From positions 496,001-560,000 of the forward strand of contig NZ_SRII01000003.1 in NCBI RefSeq assembly GCF_004684095.1: DNA of 64,000 bases, written 5' to 3'. Each line of letters opens with the position of its first letter. Position 1 is the stretch's first letter. The notes below the pieces were generated by a model. The model saw only the letters and a list, made by a program, of their open reading frames with translations, did not search any database and was not told the origin of the DNA. Below, one piece after another: positions 45,226 to 53,129 of this stretch. Position numbers and translations under genes: made by a program. Source of the stretch: Hymenobacter sp. UV11. Its GTDB lineage: Bacteria > Bacteroidota > Bacteroidia > Cytophagales > Hymenobacteraceae.

Positions 45226-46677
45226 ATGAAGCAATTTTTAGCTCCCGCCGTGCTTGGCACGGCCCTCCTTCTCCCCGGCCTGGCCACTGCGCAGGTCAGC
45301 CCTACCCCCAACCAGCAGCCCACCCAAACCCAGGCCGAGCAGGCCACCGACCAGCCTCGCCCGGCGGCGCCTACCCCCAATTTTTTTCTCAAAGACGGCA
45401 AGCTGCCGCTGAACGCCGACGCCAGCCGCTACTTCAAAATTACGCTCCTCAACCAGGTCTGGATGCGCTACAACGAGAGCAACCCCGGCACCACCGTGGG
45501 CGGCTACGCCGTACCCAATACCTACGACCTGGGCATCCGGCGCTTCCGCATTCAGCTCTACGGCCAGCTCACCGACCGCGTCTTTATCTATTCGCAAATC
45601 GGGATTAACAACCTAGCCTTCAACTCTGACCGCAAGGCCGATGGCACGCCGGCCAGCGCCGAAACGGCCACCGGCGGCTTCTTCCTGCACGATGCCGTGG
45701 TCGAATACGCCATTGTGAAGAACAAGCTGTCGTTTGGCACCGGCCTAGGCGCCTGGAACGGCCTGGCGCGCTACGCCTCGTCGTCGGCGGGCACCATCAT
45801 GGGCCTCGACCTGCCGGGCGTAGAGGAAACTACCAACGACGTGAACGACCAGTTTGGCCGTAAGCTCAGCGCCTACCTCAAAGGCAAGCTCGGCAAGCTC
45901 GACTACCGCGTGGCCCTCACCAACCCACTCATTTACCAGAAGGCCGCCGGCTACGTGCCTACCCCCGGCCCCAACGCCAACTTCGCCAGCACGCCGCCCA
46001 AGCCGCAGTACCAGGGCTACTTCTCCTACCAGTTCAAAGACCAGGAGAGCAACCTGACGCCCTACGCGGCGGGCTCGTATTTGGGCAAGAAGAGCGTGTT
46101 CAACGTCGGCGCGGGCTTCATCGTGCAGCCCGATGCCATGTGGTACACGCTGGGCGGCGTGGCCAGCAACGTGCAAACCAAGGCCATGCAGCAGTACGCC
46201 GTCGACGTGTTCTACGACGCGCCGCTGAGCGCCGCACCCGACGCGCCGAGCGTGAGCTTCTACGCCGCCGCGCTGCACCTCGACTACGGCCCCGGCTACC
46301 TGCGCAACAACGCGCCCATGAACCCCGGCACCGGCACCACCAATACCAATACCACCTTCGGCTTCGGCAACGCCTTTCCGCAGTATGGCACCGGCAACGT
46401 TATCTACAGCCAGCTGGGCTATAAGCTGAAGGATAACCTGGTGGGCACCACCACCTTCATGCCCTACGTAAGCTACCAGCACGCGCGCTACGGCCGCCTC
46501 ACCGACGACGTGAACTACTACGATGCCGGCCTCAACTGGCTCGTCTCGGGCCACACCTCCAAGTTCACCCTGGCCTACCAAAACCGCCCGTACTACGCCA
46601 CCAATAGCACCGGCGAAAACGTGGTAAGCTCGCGCCGCAGCGCCGTCATCCTGCAATACCAGGTGTACTTCAATTAG
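45226..46677 (+). CDS. Outer-membrane porin
   Basis: A 483-residue predicted beta-barrel: signal peptide (LAPAVLGTALLLPGLATAQ), a Pro/Gln-rich linker, then alternating beta strands with many Tyr/Phe/Gly (FKITLLNQVWMRYNES, TYDLGIRRFRIQLYGQ). It ends ILQYQVYFN, close to an outer-membrane terminal strand but with Asn last. It resembles phosphate- or anion-selective porins of Bacteroidota. Substrate is unknown. It is followed at once by a strong bidirectional terminator. Confidence 0.8.
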   Translation: MKQFLAPAVLGTALLLPGLATAQVSPTPNQQPTQTQAEQATDQPRPAAPTPNFFLKDGKLPLNADASRYFKITLLNQVWMRYNESNPGTTVGGYAVPNTYDLGIRRFRIQLYGQLTDRVFIYSQIGINNLAFNSDRKADGTPASAETATGGFFLHDAVVEYAIVKNKLSFGTGLGAWNGLARYASSSAGTIMGLDLPGVEETTNDVNDQFGRKLSAYLKGKLGKLDYRVALTNPLIYQKAAGYVPTPGPNANFASTPPKPQYQGYFSYQFKDQESNLTPYAAGSYLGKKSVFNVGAGFIVQPDAMWYTLGGVASNVQTKAMQQYAVDVFYDAPLSAAPDAPSVSFYAAALHLDYGPGYLRNNAPMNPGTGTTNTNTTFGFGNAFPQYGTGNVIYSQLGYKLKDNLVGTTTFMPYVSYQHARYGRLTDDVNYYDAGLNWLVSGHTSKFTLAYQNRPYYATNSTGENVVSSRRSAVILQYQVYFN

Positions 46678-46693
46678 CCGCCTCAGGCTTGGC

Positions 46694-46747
46694 AAAAGGG
46701 GGTAGGGAGCGGGGCCGCTTAGCAGCCCCGCTCCCTACCCCCCTTTT
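46694..46747. terminator. Bidirectional terminator with GGGGTAGGG arms
   Basis: A 22-bp near-perfect stem (AAAAGGGGGTAGGGAGCGGG and complement) with A and T runs on both sides lies between the porin and the convergent membrane-protein gene. Each arm contains the overrepresented GGGGTAGGG word. Confidence 0.85.
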
Positions 46748-46755
46748 ATTCCACA

Positions 46756-47526
46756 TTATTCCACCACCAGCGCGTCGGTGGCGCGCAGGTAGGCCACGCG
46801 CTCCTGCCAGCGCACGCGCAGCCAGATGTCGTCGTGGCCTAGCACAGGCAGGCGGTCGCCGGGCGCGGCGGTGCTGAGCCACGCGGCCCCCGCGCCGGGT
46901 CCTGCCATCAGGGCCGAGCCGGCGTGCGTGACGACCCCCACGGGCTCGGGGCGCAGCAGCACCAGGTAGGCCCCGGTGCCGAGCAGGTAGGCCGCGTAGG
47001 CCAGCCAGGTGCCGCGGCCGCTGCGCCCGCGCCGCAGCAGCAGCAAGATGGCCGCCACCACGGCCCCCATCAGCAGCCCTTGCAGGCCGGGGTAGTAGTA
47101 GCGCAGGGCCTGCACGCGCAGCTCTTGCTGCCAAGTGCTGGGGTAGCCCACCAAGCGCTGCCGCTGGGCCACGGCTACCAGCTGCCGCCAGGTGCTCAGG
47201 CGGGGCTGCCGGGCCTGGGCCAAGTTGAGGTAGAGCAGCTCGGCGGGGTAGTGGCGCAGCTGGTGCTGGGCGTAAGCCATGCGCAACAGCAGGCGCGGCG
47301 AAACCTGCTGCCGCTGCCATATCTGGGCCCGGTAGCGCGGCACCGCCGCCGCGTAGTCGCCCTTCTCGAACAATAAATCCGCCTGCCGAACCTCAGCAAC
47401 TACCTTGGGAGTGGGGCTCGCCGAAAAATTTATGGGCCCGCAGGCTGTTGTCAACAGCCAGAAAGGCAACTGAATAAACCACGCCAGCCGGCTCAGCCGG
47501 AGCGCAGTACGCGTTTCTTTTTGCAA
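46756..47526 (-). CDS. Membrane protein with TPR-like and SH3-like parts
   Basis: About 256 residues. The N-terminus has a hydrophobic signal ending LLTTAC, a lipobox-like site. A TPR-like helical part (ADLLFEKGDYAAAVPRYRAQ, RMAYAQHQLRHYPAELLYLN) follows, then two membrane helices (LLMGAVVAAILLLLRR, AYLLGTGAYLVLL) and a short SH3-like domain at the end (APGDRLPVLGHDDIWLRVRW). No ATG precedes the signal; TTG 47526 fits a promoter-like TATTTTG just upstream on the minus strand, whereas TTG 47601 would run through it. Function is unknown; BatE-type proteins share the TPR-TM-SH3 plan, which is a possible relative. Confidence 0.6.
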   Translation of the reverse strand: MQKETRTALRLSRLAWFIQLPFWLLTTACGPINFSASPTPKVVAEVRQADLLFEKGDYAAAVPRYRAQIWQRQQVSPRLLLRMAYAQHQLRHYPAELLYLNLAQARQPRLSTWRQLVAVAQRQRLVGYPSTWQQELRVQALRYYYPGLQGLLMGAVVAAILLLLRRGRSGRGTWLAYAAYLLGTGAYLVLLRPEPVGVVTHAGSALMAGPGAGAAWLSTAAPGDRLPVLGHDDIWLRVRWQERVAYLRATDALVVE

Positions 47527-47554
47527 CGGGGTTGTCAGATTCAAAATAGCGCCG

Positions 47555-47562
47555 TACTTTTG
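47555..47562 (+). promoter_or_regulatory. -7 promoter element for tRNA-Lys (TACTTTTG)
   Basis: A perfect TAnnTTTG lies 46 nt upstream of the first tRNA-Lys and overlaps the 5' region of the divergent membrane-protein gene. Confidence 0.5.
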
Positions 47563-47608
47563 CACCCACAAAAACGGTAACACACCGCGATTGTAACACA
47601 AAGTTATC

Positions 47609-47681
47609 GGTTCTGTAGCTCAGCTGGTAGAGCAGTACACTTTTAATGTACGGGTCCTGGGTTCGAATCCCAGCGGAGCCA
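47609..47681 (+). tRNA. tRNA-Lys (anticodon TTT), copy 1
   Basis: A full cloverleaf: acceptor GGTTCTG pairs with CGGAGCC, D arm GCTC/GAGC, anticodon stem GTACA/TGTAC with loop CTTTTAA (anticodon TTT), and T arm with GTTCGAATC. The discriminator is A47681. The bases after it are CTA, so the CCA end is not encoded. A terminator follows. Confidence 0.95.
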
Positions 47682-47683
47682 CT

Positions 47684-47719
47684 AAATCCTCCTGAGCGTG
47701 TTGCTAAGGAGGATTTTTT
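47684..47719 (+). terminator. Terminator after tRNA-Lys copy 1
   Basis: AAATCCTCCT pairs with AGGAGGATTT and a T run follows, starting 3 nt after the tRNA. Confidence 0.8.
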
Positions 47720-47748
47720 ATCAAAGTTGCAACACAAAAACGAGTACC

Positions 47749-47821
47749 GGTTCTGTAGCTCAGCTGGTAGAGCAGTACACTTTTAATGTACGGGTCCTGG
47801 GTTCGAATCCCAGCGGAGCCA
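47749..47821 (+). tRNA. tRNA-Lys (anticodon TTT), copy 2
   Basis: All 73 nt are identical to copy 1. Here CCA follows the discriminator (47822-47824) and may be encoded, unlike copy 1. The spacer of 67 nt holds a terminator, so each gene may be transcribed separately or processed from one precursor. Confidence 0.95.
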
Positions 47822-47825
47822 CCAA

Positions 47826-47864
47826 AAACACCCTTTCAACTACTTGTTGAAAGGGTGTTTTTTT
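47826..47864 (+). terminator. Terminator after tRNA-Lys copy 2
   Basis: ACACCCTTTCAAC pairs with GTTGAAAGGGTGT over a 5-nt loop, followed by a T run. Confidence 0.85.
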
Positions 47865-47887
47865 ATGCTGAAGCTCTTCAAAAAGCA

Positions 47888-47952
47888 GCTAGTCGCCTGC
47901 GCGTTTTTCCGAGCTTGCTGTGTAAGCCCGGAAAAACGCGCAGGCGACTAGC
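47888..47952. repeat. Perfect 24-bp palindrome
   Basis: Arms 47888-47911 and 47929-47952 (GCTAGTCGCCTGCGCGTTTT and complement) are perfect complements around a 17-nt loop, just downstream of the second tRNA-Lys terminator. Confidence 0.88.
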
Positions 47953-48073
47953 CATACATCTTTTCTTCTAATGCCCTAGCTGACCCTGGTACCAGGGGTA
48001 GGGCAAGTCGCTGCTTATCCGTAGCAATGATTGCCGTAGTAAGCCTGACGAGGGCAAGAAGTAAGTTTGGCGC

Positions 48074-48271
48074 TTAAAAGTGAAAAAGGAGAAAATACGA
48101 CTCAATGGCCAGAAAATCCTCTTGGTCCACTTTGTGAAAAGGCTTCCACTTTAAGCCTTTGGCTGGGCTGGATGCTGAAACAGGTATACCTATTTCCTGG
48201 CCTCGGAGCATCCCTATTTGGCGAAGCATCGCGTATGTGACGGTGACTTGCTCGTTTGTTAGCGAAATCAT
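48074..48271 (-). CDS. Possible small hypothetical protein
   Basis: A 65-residue frame (MISLTNEQVTVTYAMLRQIG at the start) with protein-like order but no known domain. An AT-rich, promoter-like stretch lies directly upstream (48272-48480). It could be a real small gene or a decayed fragment, since the rest of this stretch is non-coding. ATG 48271 is the only plausible start. Confidence 0.35.
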   Translation of the reverse strand: MISLTNEQVTVTYAMLRQIGMLRGQEIGIPVSASSPAKGLKWKPFHKVDQEDFLAIESYFLLFHF

Positions 48272-48480
48272 ACTTGAAATAAAATTTATTTGGGTTTGGG
48301 GGTGTGCGTTTAATGGAAGGGAAGTGCGGTATTATGCTAAAAATAGTACAATATTTACAACAAATTGACTTTTTTTTGTTCTTTTAGTATAAATATTTGT
48401 TCTGAATGCTAAATTAGTGTTATTTATAAAAAAATGCAATTAATTTAGAATTTTATCAATAAAAATTAAGGGCTCATCCA
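48272..48480. other. AT-rich gene-free stretch
   Basis: About 200 bp of very AT-rich DNA with long A and T runs, in contrast to the GC-rich surroundings. It contains no frame of note. It may be a promoter region or foreign DNA. Confidence 0.5.
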
Positions 48481-48818
48481 CAATGTTTGGTTGCTGAGCG
48501 TAAGCTGTTTAGTGCGTAGTGCGCATGCTGCCCAACCCGCTTTGTTTAGTAGCTACAGCGCAGTGCTCGCTGCGCCGACTCGTGGCCCTGCTTGCTGCGC
48601 AACGTGGCCATGCGCAGGGTAGCCGCCGCTTGCTCGCTTCTATGGGTCCGTGCGCTGGTCCGACGGCGAAGCCGCCCGACCGATTGACAGGTGCGCTGGG
48701 TAGCCAGTCATTCAACCCTCATTTCCGCGCCAACCGGTCGGACCCTAGCTTGGAAATTGCGTTAAGCTGTTGAAATAGCCTACTTGTAGCCGTTGCCTGG
48801 CAAGGCTTGCAGTACGTG
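48481..48818. other. Gene-free stretch
   Basis: About 340 bp with no supported gene. Short frames on both strands have Arg/Ala/Ser-rich, low-quality translations, and no start signals stand out. Confidence 0.4.
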
Positions 48819-49109
48819 TTACTGGCCGCGTCGGCGAAATAAGTACCGGCTTTTCGAATCGAGGTAATAGGTGTGGTAGGTGCCGTCTCCATTGATAGTT
48901 GACGGCGTGTTGTTCACGTTCAATAGCTCCTACCCGTGTCAGCTCACGTAGTTGAGGGCGTCAATGGCTGACCGGGAGCCGCGGGTATTTTTGGCTGTTT
49001 CGGCCATCTTTGGTTCGATAGAGGCACCTTTTATAGCTTGCCCATAGTCGAGCAACGAGTGGTTAGGCGGCGAAAAAGAGGGGCCATCGACCGCCAGCGC
49101 ACATTTCTG
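48819..49109 (-). pseudogene. Decayed coding remnant on minus strand
   Basis: Two protein-like fragments survive in different frames on the minus strand. 48939-49109 reads about 56 residues (LAVDGPSFSPPNHSLLDYGQ at its start, SRSAIDALNYVS at its end). 48819-48929 reads ELLNVNNTPSTINGDG, then TYHTYYLDSKSRYLFRRRG before a stop. The first is preceded by a stop and no ATG is available. The fragments suggest a broken gene, possibly a transferred one; I do not recognise the parent. Confidence 0.45.
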
Positions 49110-49133
49110 CTAGCAAACGCTGACTAACGGCGC

Positions 49134-49163
49134 AAAACAAAGCCCCGGCCCTGGAGCCGAGGC
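49134..49163 (-). terminator. Terminator after tRNA-Ala
   Basis: On the minus strand GCCTCGGC pairs with GCCGGGGC (one G-T pair) followed by TTTGTTTTG, 6 nt beyond the CCA end. Confidence 0.7.
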
Positions 49164-49169
49164 GCTGTT

Positions 49170-49246
49170 TGGTGGAGAATATCGGAGTCGAACCGATGAC
49201 CTGTTGCTTGCGGAGCAACCGCTCTAGCCAGCTGAGCTAATCCCCC
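49170..49246 (-). tRNA. tRNA-Ala (anticodon CGC) with C33
   Basis: Reading the minus strand gives a 74-nt cloverleaf plus CCA: acceptor GGGGGAT/ATTCTCC, D stem GCTC/GAGC, anticodon stem GTTGC/GCAAC, T stem ATCGG/CCGAT with TTCGACT. The body is that of Bacteroidota tRNA-Ala. The loop reads TCCGCAA, so the anticodon is CGC, but position 33 is C where U33 is nearly universal. It may be functional or a decaying copy. Confidence 0.85.
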
Positions 49247-49454
49247 GGTGACAGCAAACATAACAGATTACCCGCAACTTACCGCGCTACGGAGGCAGCC
49301 TCGTCGGCGGTGAGGGGTAGGGTAGGGCCCCGGGCAAAAGGTAGCTGCTACTGCTAGCTCCGGTGAGTACTTCGCTTCCCAAATTGGCTAAGTCAATTTA
49401 TTATGTTTTTCCGGTATTTTGGAGGGCGTTTAGCTAAAAAAATAAGGAAAAAAT

Positions 49455-49484
49455 TTTGTTTTTTTGGGTCCTTTTATATCTTTG
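49455..49484 (+). promoter_or_regulatory. Promoter with -33 TTTG and -7 TATCTTTG
   Basis: TTTG (49455-49458) is spaced 18 nt from TATCTTTG (49477-49484), close to the full Bacteroidota promoter layout. The predicted start near 49491 leaves about 50 nt of leader before the GAF-protein ATG. The rest of the gap after the tRNA (49247-49454) holds two overlapping GGGTAGGG words but no gene. Confidence 0.6.
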
Positions 49485-49542
49485 AAACCGTGCAGAGGCA
49501 ATAGTTTAACTTGTTGGTACACTACTTATTTTGAATTGGACG

Positions 49543-50307
49543 ATGCCCATTTTAGCTGACCTTTCGCCTGCCAACGAGACAGAGCGGCTATACGCGCTGC
49601 GGCAGGCCGACATTTTGCATTCCTTGCAAGAGGAAGTTTTTAACGAGCTGGTAGCCCTAAGTGCCCGCTTGTTTGGATTACCGATTTCGTACATCGCCCT
49701 GCTCGATACCGACCGCATACACTACAAGGCCAGCTACGGCTTGCCGCTGCCGCCGCCCGCGCCGCGCCAAGACGTGCTGTGTGCCCAGGTGGTGCTACAC
49801 AACCGGGTAGTGCTCTACAACGACCTAACCACCACTGCCCCAACGCCGATTGATGGGCCAGCGATTGCCAACGCGCTGGCCCATCAGGCGCGCTTTTACG
49901 TGGGCGCCCCGCTGCGTACGGCGGCCGAGCACGCTATTGGTACGCTGTGCCTGGTTGGCCCGTCCTCACGCACCTTTAGCGAGCAAGAGCAGCAAGTGCT
50001 TGAGCAGCTGGCCACCGTGGTAGCCCAGCTGATAGTGTTGCGGCAGTGCTGCCTGCACACGCGCGCGCTGGGCGCCGCCCACTGGCAGCGCGTGCGCGAC
50101 TTGGTTCGCGATGAAATACATTCCCTGAGCACGCTCATGCGCTACCTGGTGCAGCGCTACGGTGCGCTGGTGCCCGTGCCCGAAGACGTGCTGCACCTGA
50201 TGGAGCGGCGGCTCTGGGATGTGCAGCTGCTGATAGAGGAAGGCGCCAACTATCTAAAGGATAGTGTGCTATCGCCTAGCTGCGCGCCAGAGTTGTCAAA
50301 TTATTAG
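49543..50307 (+). CDS. GAF-domain protein
   Basis: A 254-residue cytosolic protein with a single GAF domain (about residues 15-165: LGLPISYIALLDTDR-like strand, YVGAPLRTAAEHAIGTLCLV as the typical GAF core). The C-terminal 85 residues are helical (RVRDLVRDEIHSLSTLMRYL) without a kinase or output domain. It may sense a small ligand or redox state and pass the signal by protein contact. ATG 49543 is preferred over the TTG 49531 because the TTG lies in a promoter-like TATTTTG. Confidence 0.8.
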   Translation: MPILADLSPANETERLYALRQADILHSLQEEVFNELVALSARLFGLPISYIALLDTDRIHYKASYGLPLPPPAPRQDVLCAQVVLHNRVVLYNDLTTTAPTPIDGPAIANALAHQARFYVGAPLRTAAEHAIGTLCLVGPSSRTFSEQEQQVLEQLATVVAQLIVLRQCCLHTRALGAAHWQRVRDLVRDEIHSLSTLMRYLVQRYGALVPVPEDVLHLMERRLWDVQLLIEEGANYLKDSVLSPSCAPELSNY

Positions 50308-50544
50308 GCAGTAGTTACTGATGGTTAAGCAAGATTATAGAGTAGTTCCCAGGTCGGTGTACGGGGCGGGCTCCCGGCATTGAGCTGGCTGTCCGCTCAT
50401 TAGCAGAATAAGCGGGGCGAGCGATGAGCGGATAGCCTGCCCCAGCCAAGCTGTACACCAACTTGAAAATCCCTGTAAGTGACTGAATGTTAAGTAATAA
50501 ATTAGTTGATTTCGCGCGATTACTTAATTGAATATTTTTATTTT

Positions 50545-50994
50545 ATGAAATATAGCCTGCTGTTAGTTGGTTTGCTTGGTTTTACATTCTCGGCGCGGGC
50601 GCAGTATATGCCCGGCGCTGTAAGCCTCGTCACGCTGGGCGTGCGAGCGCTTAGCAACCGTGATGCTCCCCAGCAAAAAGCCACGCTATTCGTAACGCCC
50701 GCTACCTACCAGGCCCACGCATTTCCGCAGAAGCGCACGCCTACTAAAAAGTTACCCCGGGCCGATAAGGGTGGCACCGAAATCGCGGCCCTAGAGCAGC
50801 TGCTGGCCGGTCGCTTCACCGCCCTACAAGCCGATTCGACCGCCGTGCTGCTCGATGTAGCGCAGGAAAAAGAATTCGGCCGCCTGCGCACCAACCTCGA
50901 ATCCTTCAACCCTTTCTGGAACACTGACCCCTACTCGCAGGAGATGAGCCTGTACCGCCAGCACGATGCGGTGCGCCGCCGGTTAGCCCGGTAA
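50545..50994 (+). CDS. Secreted hypothetical protein
   Basis: A 149-residue protein with signal peptide MKYSLLLVGLLGFTFSARAQ. The mature part is mixed (TLFVTPATYQAHAFPQKRTP, then a helix LEQLLAGRFTALQADSTAVL) and matches no family I know. ATG 50545 starts the signal. The 237-bp gap upstream (50308-50544) shows no gene, only AT-rich sequence near the start that may be the promoter. A terminator follows. Confidence 0.6.
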   Translation: MKYSLLLVGLLGFTFSARAQYMPGAVSLVTLGVRALSNRDAPQQKATLFVTPATYQAHAFPQKRTPTKKLPRADKGGTEIAALEQLLAGRFTALQADSTAVLLDVAQEKEFGRLRTNLESFNPFWNTDPYSQEMSLYRQHDAVRRRLAR

Positions 50995-51020
50995 GGGGGG
51001 GTAGGCGCCGGGTATAAACC

Positions 51021-51056
51021 AAGGCGCCCCGTCCAGCAGGCTGGGCGGGGCGTCTT
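51021..51056. terminator. Terminator hairpin between convergent genes
   Basis: AAGGCGCCCCG pairs with CGGGGCGTCTT (one G-T pair) and ends both the secreted-protein gene and the convergent T9SS gene. Confidence 0.65.
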
Positions 51057-51093
51057 AGTGTTCAGGCTAGCCAGGTAGTGGTAAGGCGGGCAG

Positions 51094-52023
51094 CTACTCT
51101 ACCACCAGCTTTTTGGTCACCAGTCCTTGGTTGGCCAGCAGCTGCAGCGTGTAGAAGCCGGCTGCCAGCCCCGACAGGTCGAGGGCGCGGGTTGGGGCAC
51201 TGGTCGCTAGCGCGGCTTCGCGGCGCACTACGCGGCCGGTCGCGTCGGTCACGGCTAGGGCGCCCGCCAATAGGGTAGGGGGGGCATGCAGCAGGTAGCG
51301 GCCATCGGGGCTGGGATTGGGAGCCACGGTGAGGGCAGCGCTCAGGGCGGCATCGCGGGTGGCGGTAACCGTGCCCGTAAAGCTGACGTCATCGACTTGA
51401 AACACGGTGCCGACTACCGGGCCGGCTGTGGTCGTAATAATGGCCCCCGAGCTCAGTACCAGGTGCACTGAGTCGGGCGTGGCCGACGAAGTGTAGGTCA
51501 GCGGTACCTGCGCCAGCACATAGGTTGAGGTGACGGTGGTAAATAACTGCTTGGCCGTGGCAAGGGTTTGAGTAGCGCCATTGACGTAGCGGGTGAGGGC
51601 CACCTGCGCAAACGCCCCGTCGCTGCCCGTTGGCTGGGGGCCCGAGAGCTTATAGTAGAACTGCAGCATGGTGGGCCGGCCCGTGAAGGGGATGCCGCCG
51701 GGCAGCGTTGCATTGGTGCCCACTTTGGTGCCCACCGCCACGGCTCCTGGCAGTATGCCGAATAAAGTGTTTTTGGATTCGAGCCGGGCGGCGTAGGTGC
51801 CGCCGTGGGCGTCGGTGGCTTTCGTAAATGTACCCGTAACAAAAGGGATAGGGCTCAGAATTTTTACTACGTCATCGGTGGTGAGCCAGCCGGTGGGCGA
51901 GTCTACCGCATTGCGGGTTGCCCACGTTTCGAAGTCGCCGTTGGCAAGGGCCTGGCCCTGAGCCGCGCCGAGGGTCGTGCAGAAAAGTCCAGCCAGTAGG
52001 CCAGTGCGGAAAAGTGTTTTCAT
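51094..52023 (-). CDS. T9SS cargo protein, type A sorting tail
   Basis: A 309-residue secreted protein: signal peptide (FRTGLLAGLFCTTLGAAQGQ), an N-terminal beta-sandwich opening with NGDFETWATRNAVDSPTGW (a carbohydrate-binding/PCMD-like layout), and a C-terminal Por-type sorting tail (LTVAPNPSPDGRYLLHAP, then GLAAGFYTLQLLANQGLVTK). It is exported by type IX secretion and may bind surface glycans. ATG 52023 is chosen over the in-frame TTG. Confidence 0.85.
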   Translation of the reverse strand: MKTLFRTGLLAGLFCTTLGAAQGQALANGDFETWATRNAVDSPTGWLTTDDVVKILSPIPFVTGTFTKATDAHGGTYAARLESKNTLFGILPGAVAVGTKVGTNATLPGGIPFTGRPTMLQFYYKLSGPQPTGSDGAFAQVALTRYVNGATQTLATAKQLFTTVTSTYVLAQVPLTYTSSATPDSVHLVLSSGAIITTTAGPVVGTVFQVDDVSFTGTVTATRDAALSAALTVAPNPSPDGRYLLHAPPTLLAGALAVTDATGRVVRREAALATSAPTRALDLSGLAAGFYTLQLLANQGLVTKKLVVE

Positions 52024-52171
52024 CAAGCAAATAGAAAGAATGGTGAAGCTGTAAAAATAGAAAAGTCTGCCCCCACTTAAGACAGTATAACGATGAAATA
52101 TTTTTGCGCTACGGCTGGCCCGGCGCGCAGAAAAGCAGGTGCTGGCGTAGCCCCGGCGCGTCGCTACGCCC

Positions 52172-52942
52172 TCAGTTGGCCAGCGCCAGCGGTAGGGTCC
52201 CTACCCCCACGATGCGGCGCGATGCGCGCTCCTGCACCAGCACCACGGCTCGCAAGTGCGCCGGCTGCCAGCCCGCGGCCAGGGCCAGCGGTACCGTGGC
52301 CGCAAAGGTGCCACCGGCCCCCACGGCGCCCAGCGGGCGCAGGGCCCGCACTACGGCGGCGTGGTGCAGCAGGCGGCCCGCGTTTTCGCCCCGGCCCACC
52401 TGGGTGGCCAGGCCGGTTTCGGTGAGGGCAAGTAGCACCTCGGTGGCCGGCGTGCCGGGGGGTAGGCCGCCCACGCGCACCGCCAGCGTCGTAGCCGTGG
52501 GGCGGCTGAGGGCCACCGCGGCGCGGGGTGCGCGAGCAGCCTCCGCAATGCGCTGGGCCAGCTCGGCGCGGCGGCTACCCACCAGTTCGTAACGGCCATT
52601 CACCACAGCCTGCGGCGTGTAGCTGCCCGCCGGAAATACGCGGGCGTACTGCCGCTGCCGCTCGCTAAACCCGGCCGCCGAGAAAGGGTCCTTCCAGCCC
52701 AGGCGGTTCCAGTAATCGACGTGCTCGCCCAGCACGATGACCTCGGCGCCCGGCACCGGCTGCGTAGCTTCGAGGGTGCGCGCCACCTCATCGGCGGCGG
52801 GGCACGACGAGCAGCCTTCGGAAGTGAAGAGCTCCACCACCACCGGCACGGCGGCCGAGGGCAGCGTGGGTAGGGTAGCCGGCCGGCTGCCAGCCAAGCC
52901 AGCCAGTAGCAAAGGCCCGAAGGCCAGCAGGGTGAGTTTCAT
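52172..52942 (-). CDS. DUF1223 family secreted thioredoxin-like protein
   Basis: A 256-residue exported protein. After the signal helix (LLAFGPLLLAGLAGS), the thioredoxin-like motif VVELFTSEGCSSCPAADEVA carries a CxxC pair typical of DUF1223 proteins. It goes on with LGEHVDYWNRLGWKDPFS and YTPQAVVNGRYELVGSRR. A redox or disulfide role outside the cytosol is inferred from the motif. It is divergent from the peroxiredoxin-like gene at 53130, with 187 bp between. Confidence 0.88.
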   Translation of the reverse strand: MKLTLLAFGPLLLAGLAGSRPATLPTLPSAAVPVVVELFTSEGCSSCPAADEVARTLEATQPVPGAEVIVLGEHVDYWNRLGWKDPFSAAGFSERQRQYARVFPAGSYTPQAVVNGRYELVGSRRAELAQRIAEAARAPRAAVALSRPTATTLAVRVGGLPPGTPATEVLLALTETGLATQVGRGENAGRLLHHAAVVRALRPLGAVGAGGTFAATVPLALAAGWQPAHLRAVVLVQERASRRIVGVGTLPLALAN

Positions 52943-53129
52943 AAAAACAAAGGGGGTAGGGCGGCGGTGTTGCCGCGTAAGTAGCCAGACGCGCCCGCGC
53001 CCCCCACCTTACGCGCCGCTTCTTACAAGATAGCAACGGGGGTAGGGAATAAAAAACGGCCCGGCGTGTAAGGTGCCATCTTAGCCTGCGTCTGCCGCTG
53101 AGCTGCTACCTTCCCCTAACTCCTTCCCT

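Noticed and set aside
48509..48773. Short frames on both strands
   Set aside because: Composition is Arg/Ser/Ala-rich and no start signal or domain is seen.
47870..49250. Complete integrated prophage or island
   Set aside because: Too short, with no integrase or attachment repeats that I can identify; only decayed fragments remain.
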